Below are positions 63,801 to 64,000 of a stretch of 64,000 bases of DNA, piece after piece. Under the pieces are notes generated by a model. The model made no database searches. It was not told where the DNA came from and saw only the letters and a program-made list of their open reading frames with translations. This stretch comes from Sacculina carcini (Eukaryota > Arthropoda > Thecostraca > Sacculinidae). Each line of letters opens with the position of its first letter. Within the stretch, counting starts at the first letter, position 1. The DNA lies in assembly GCA_916048095.2 (NCBI GenBank), contig OU696582.1, forward strand, positions 3,664,001 through 3,728,000. Reading direction: 5' to 3'. A program made the position numbers and the translations under genes.

Positions 63801-63986
63801 GCTGTCCCGGTTTGCCATTGACGGGGTGAATGGGAGCCGGTGAGGGCGACCGGGTGGCATGGTGCGCACGGGGCAGCCACATGTGGCGGTGGCACCTGCG
63901 TGCGGGTGGCCCAATGGTGCCGATGTCGCCGCTACGGTGGACCCTATCTTGGGAAAGTCCTCTCCGACGATGCCCAGGCTGACCAT
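60852..63986 (-). CDS. G2 Pol polyprotein (Ty3/Gypsy), runs toward the right edge
   Basis: 1,044 codons in one open frame. RT: RTIDLQPLNRHS, KTVTDAWNGYHSIEI, RRAPMGFMASQDAY and a catalytic box CIDD in KCIDDVIMWDE. RNase H: RTCLNPDWSQTGVGYWL, PIEGEALAVAWALE and VTTDHKPLVKILSD. Integrase: HAAHQGCSRMYSRAQ...CCDCWRTSP finger, core ATAADFFTTKGVGYLVIV (Asp), LSTDGGPEFTAGE (Asp), NGRAEVAVKSMKRLL (Glu), and a basic/Pro-rich C-terminus. Conserved acids are present, the Tyr of YxDD is Cys. The first ATG at 63986 sits near the window end; protease and gag should lie beyond it. Confidence 0.85.
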   Translation of the reverse strand: MVSLGIVGEDFPKIGSTVAATSAPLGHPHAGATATCGCPVRTMPPGRPHRLPFTPSMANRDSMKAWLVDRYSSSTLNTCPHQPLPAMSGPPMAIRVNDNTTPTVTRRPPNVPVHWQDEVAEQLDRDVALGVIERVPPNTPVTWLHNMVVTAKHDGSPRRTIDLQPLNRHSTRETHHTVPPAKQARSIPPGVFKTVTDAWNGYHSIEIRSEDRHKTTFLTEQGRYRYRRAPMGFMASQDAYTERYDAIIADVARKSKCIDDVIMWDEDLEGHWWRVIDYMERVGRAGVILNPAKLQFSNTEVDFAGFRISSSGVKPLPKYLDAIASFPRPANITDVRAWFGLVNQVSHYGRTTNMMAPFKPLLSPKTRFQWGPELERAFQRSKAVIVDAIAEGVEIFDPHRRTCLNPDWSQTGVGYWLRQKHCDCHSKVPGCCPDGWRVTLAGSRFLRPAEARYAPIEGEALAVAWALEDSRFFTLGCRDLVVTTDHKPLVKILSDRALDEIANPRLFRLKQRTLMWRYRIIHVPGKDIPAADATSRNPASCQEDTGDTRLPSDLSAFRVHTTACDIDAPMVASAKRAAGKLGAITWDRVKNATASDGAMTKLTSYIRCGFPASRDDVPEELQPYWQHRNELYTVDDVPMLGGRIVVPPSLRNEVLRVLHAAHQGCSRMYSRAQHTVFWPGLTKDIESTRHRCCDCWRTSPSQPRMLPATPTVPSRPFEATAADFFTTKGVGYLVIVDRLSGWPHIVASASGSRGFKRALVNYFATFGVPQELSTDGGPEFTAGETTDLLKRWGVRHRLSSAYHAVSNGRAEVAVKSMKRLLMALDDTDGGVSSESVAAGLLQYRNTPDPTTGVSPAQIVFGRSIHDLLPVAPNTQIFSCDKVHPVWRDTWERQEDALRLRFAKQTEKLQAHSRPLSPLEPGARVLVQNQAGPHAKRWDRSGVVVDARPNDQYLVKIDGSGRVTLRNRQYLRHVEGLTGTVLPPAVPQTMSHTPPIRDSAASVPPSLPSATGPPPAPDRAPQARPPLDRETRDDTTPADSGATQQ

Positions 63987-64000
63987 GGCGCCTCCGCTTA

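Noticed and set aside
1..64000. CRISPR arrays, operons, bacterial promoters or ribosome binding sites
   Set aside because: No spaced direct repeats of CRISPR type; introns, LINEs, LTR elements and a SINE show a eukaryotic nuclear genome.

Overview
This looks like a window of an invertebrate metazoan nuclear genome. There is no operon structure. The two host genes I can defend have animal homologues: a U1-type zinc-finger protein, and a multi-exon TMEM121-like membrane protein with GT-AG introns. The rest is dominated by transposable elements: many LTR retrotransposons, PHD-finger CR1/L2-like LINEs, an RTE-like LINE, two hAT elements and a tRNA-derived SINE. The species cannot be told from the sequence.

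Layout. 1-3182: two decayed Mag/CsRn1-like Gypsy elements on the minus strand (MAG-a, MAG-b). 3187-4781: a decayed fragment of a non-segmented negative-strand RNA virus L polymerase, an endogenous viral element. 4782-18570: a minus-strand stack of related, divergent Gypsy-type elements. E1 has a hAT element in its LTR and is split by E2 (8513-13668, 5-bp target duplication); E3 and a further LTR-like piece follow. 18600-22250: E6, same family, plus strand. 22975-28960: two minus-strand LINE copies. 29231-45455: a plus-strand LINE (L3) split by E5 (31440-43702). E5 itself carries E4 (33201-36503, non-autonomous, with a 23-bp minisatellite) and G1 (38797-43363, a Gypsy element with identical LTRs and an intact 1,359-codon gag-pol). 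45877-47286: zinc-finger gene. 49346-51874: TMEM121-like gene, minus strand. 52367-56255: an RTE-like LINE fused in frame to the integrase end of an E2-family element. 56516-56706: SINE. 58139-60323: gag remnant, long hairpin and hAT-2. 60324-64000: G2, a long Gypsy pol running off the right edge.

How the parts fit. The LTR elements E2, E3, E4 and E5 share one unusual design. Directly against the LTR lies a 12-nt primer site complementary to nucleotides 1-12 (the 5' end) of tRNA-Phe, not to a tRNA 3' end, and the gag ATG follows within a few bases. Where gag and pol are both readable (E3, E5, E6), a -1 slippery heptamer follows the last zinc knuckle. G1, in contrast, has a conventional tRNA-Ser 3'-end primer site. 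Target duplications give a clear order of insertion: L3, then E5, then E4 and G1. The other notable points are the viral L fragment joined to a retrotransposon primer-site remnant, and the LINE reverse transcriptase joined to an LTR integrase.
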